30,917 nucleotides of DNA from a virus, in the IMG/VR virus record IMGVR_UViG_3300031841_000373, positions 1-30,917 of that record, one strand, 5' to 3'. This document shows, one piece after another, positions 30,283 through 30,917 of this stretch (position 1 is its first letter; the number at the start of each line of letters is the position of its first letter). The notes beneath the pieces were generated by a model. That model was not told the origin of the DNA, did not search any database, and saw only the letters and a list, made by a program, of their open reading frames with translations. The translations under genes were made by a program, and so were the position numbers.

Positions 30283-30612
30283 GGATTTTTCTCTTGGCAT
30301 ACTAACGACACACATGATCCAATATGGAACACATATTCGGGCCATGACACAAAGACGGTCTACATGATTGACAACAAGGGTAACTCTTGGCGTGAAGACA
30401 ATTATGAGGGCTACGGTGACTTTGGCGGCAAAGACTACTACGAGTTACTAGCAGAGATGAACGGGCTTGACAGTGACAGACAGTTAGGCATAGACTTAAA
30501 CTTCAATAGGGAAGGCATTGACTACATAACGCCTAACCTTGTAACTGATCCAAGTGTATCTTGGAAAGATGAACAACCGCTAGACCATGAAGGTCAAGGA
30601 TATTGGGGGTAA
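30280..30612 (+). CDS. Conserved phage protein of unknown function
   Basis: The protein has 110 residues. The opening MGFFSWHTNDTHDPIWNTYS and the block TVYMIDNKGNSWREDNYEGY, followed by GDFGGKDYYELLAEMNGL, are patterns I recognise from small proteins in many phages (MGFFSWKT..., VYM(V/I)DNKGN, NYEGYG.FGGKDYY). None has a known function. The protein is Asp/Tyr/Trp-rich and acidic at its C-terminus. It is expressed from the second copy of the duplicated leader and continues into the next gene after 4 nt. Confidence 0.75.
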   Translation: MGFFSWHTNDTHDPIWNTYSGHDTKTVYMIDNKGNSWREDNYEGYGDFGGKDYYELLAEMNGLDSDRQLGIDLNFNREGIDYITPNLVTDPSVSWKDEQPLDHEGQGYWG

Positions 30613-30616
30613 ACAC

Positions 30617-30917
30617 ATGACGCAATACACACGCAACATACTTAAAGTCTACAAGCAATGCACAGATGATGAGTTACAGCACGGCATGACTTGGTACGCT
30701 GAAGCTAACGACAAGTGCCAACTAATTTCTGACCAGTACGACTTACCTTTGCGTATTGTCGTAGGTGTAGTGGCTGCATTGTCACCAACTAACGAGTGGG
30801 GTCAAAACCTTAAAGATGCACTAAACATGATAGATAACTTTGTGGCAGGTGGCTACGTGGAAGACTGCACATGCTGCACCTACAATACCATGCGAGACAA
30901 GGCTTGGTCTATCCTTC
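30617..30917 (+). CDS. Conserved phage protein, cut by the right edge
   Basis: An ATG at 30617 follows the previous stop by 4 nt, after a GGGGGT ribosome binding site, and the frame is open for 100 codons to the edge. The product begins MTQYTRNILKVYKQCTDDEL and contains MTWYAEANDKCQLISDQYDL, then VVGVVAALSPTNEWGQNLKD and a Cys cluster (CTCCTYNTMRDKAWSIL). The G-x-x-W-Y-x-x-A ... V-V-A-A-L-S-P-x-N-x-W-x-x-N ... K-A-x-x-I-L pattern belongs to a phage family I recall (DUF7178-like, from memory) with a helical, DNA-glycosylase-like look. The C-terminal part is missing, so no firm function is given. Confidence 0.7.
   Translation, partial: MTQYTRNILKVYKQCTDDELQHGMTWYAEANDKCQLISDQYDLPLRIVVGVVAALSPTNEWGQNLKDALNMIDNFVAGGYVEDCTCCTYNTMRDKAWSIL

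Noticed and set aside
30021-30350. Minus-strand 109-codon frame opposite the first rightward genes
   Set aside because: It lies antisense to two genes with strong duplicated ribosome sites and recognisable conserved protein sequence.

Overview
The window is the virion-structure half of a tailed phage genome. It is most likely an uncultured marine podovirus of the P22-like/T7-like short-tailed type infecting an alphaproteobacterium. The evidence for a podovirus is the gene order: small terminase candidates, large terminase, a ~710-residue portal, scaffold, HK97-fold-type capsid, a short adaptor, a large nozzle/stabilisation-type protein, fibres, then very large internal proteins. There is no tail tube, sheath, chaperone pair or baseplate gene. 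The host guess is inference. It rests on a 49-codon DUF1127 gene (a family concentrated in Alphaproteobacteria) and on many small proteins of a kind common in marine phage contigs.

Layout. Positions 28603 down to 1 form one long leftward (minus-strand) late block. (a) 28603-25521: small, often very basic proteins of unknown role, including a run of four consecutive Lys/Arg-rich genes and a protein built on 11-residue GYAKGG repeats. (b) 25440-20719: DUF1127 gene, two HTH-type small proteins (one probably TerS), TerL, portal and a 65-residue coiled-coil protein. (c) 20735-14717: an 815-residue virion protein, scaffold, a strong promoter with a structured leader, major capsid, a decoration-like protein and an adaptor. 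(d) 14714-6376: nozzle protein, then tail-fibre genes rich in YadA-type AxAIG repeats, the last ending in an S74 intramolecular chaperone. (e) 6307-1: after a near-consensus promoter, four small proteins (two with membrane segments), an 1153-residue protein with sixteen exact 22-residue repeats, a 507-residue protein with a peptidoglycan-binding domain, and the start of a membrane protein cut by the left edge.

Positions 28610-30006 contain no convincing gene. They hold leftward promoters, dyads, AT-rich repeats, a GC-rich hairpin patch and a rightward terminator. Rightward genes start at 30007. The first two are preceded by a duplicated promoter/leader with 25 identical bases reaching into each start codon. 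The third gene runs off the right edge.

The most interesting items are: (1) the uninterrupted 16 x 22-residue helical repeat in the 1153-residue protein; (2) the RPRARP octapeptide found four times in the 507-residue protein and once in the 815-residue protein; (3) a phage DUF1127 gene whose ribosome binding site is buried in a 9-bp hairpin that its own promoter would probably exclude from the transcript; (4) structured leaders downstream of the capsid and late promoters; (5) the duplicated rightward leader. Replication, lysis and lysogeny genes are not visible here.
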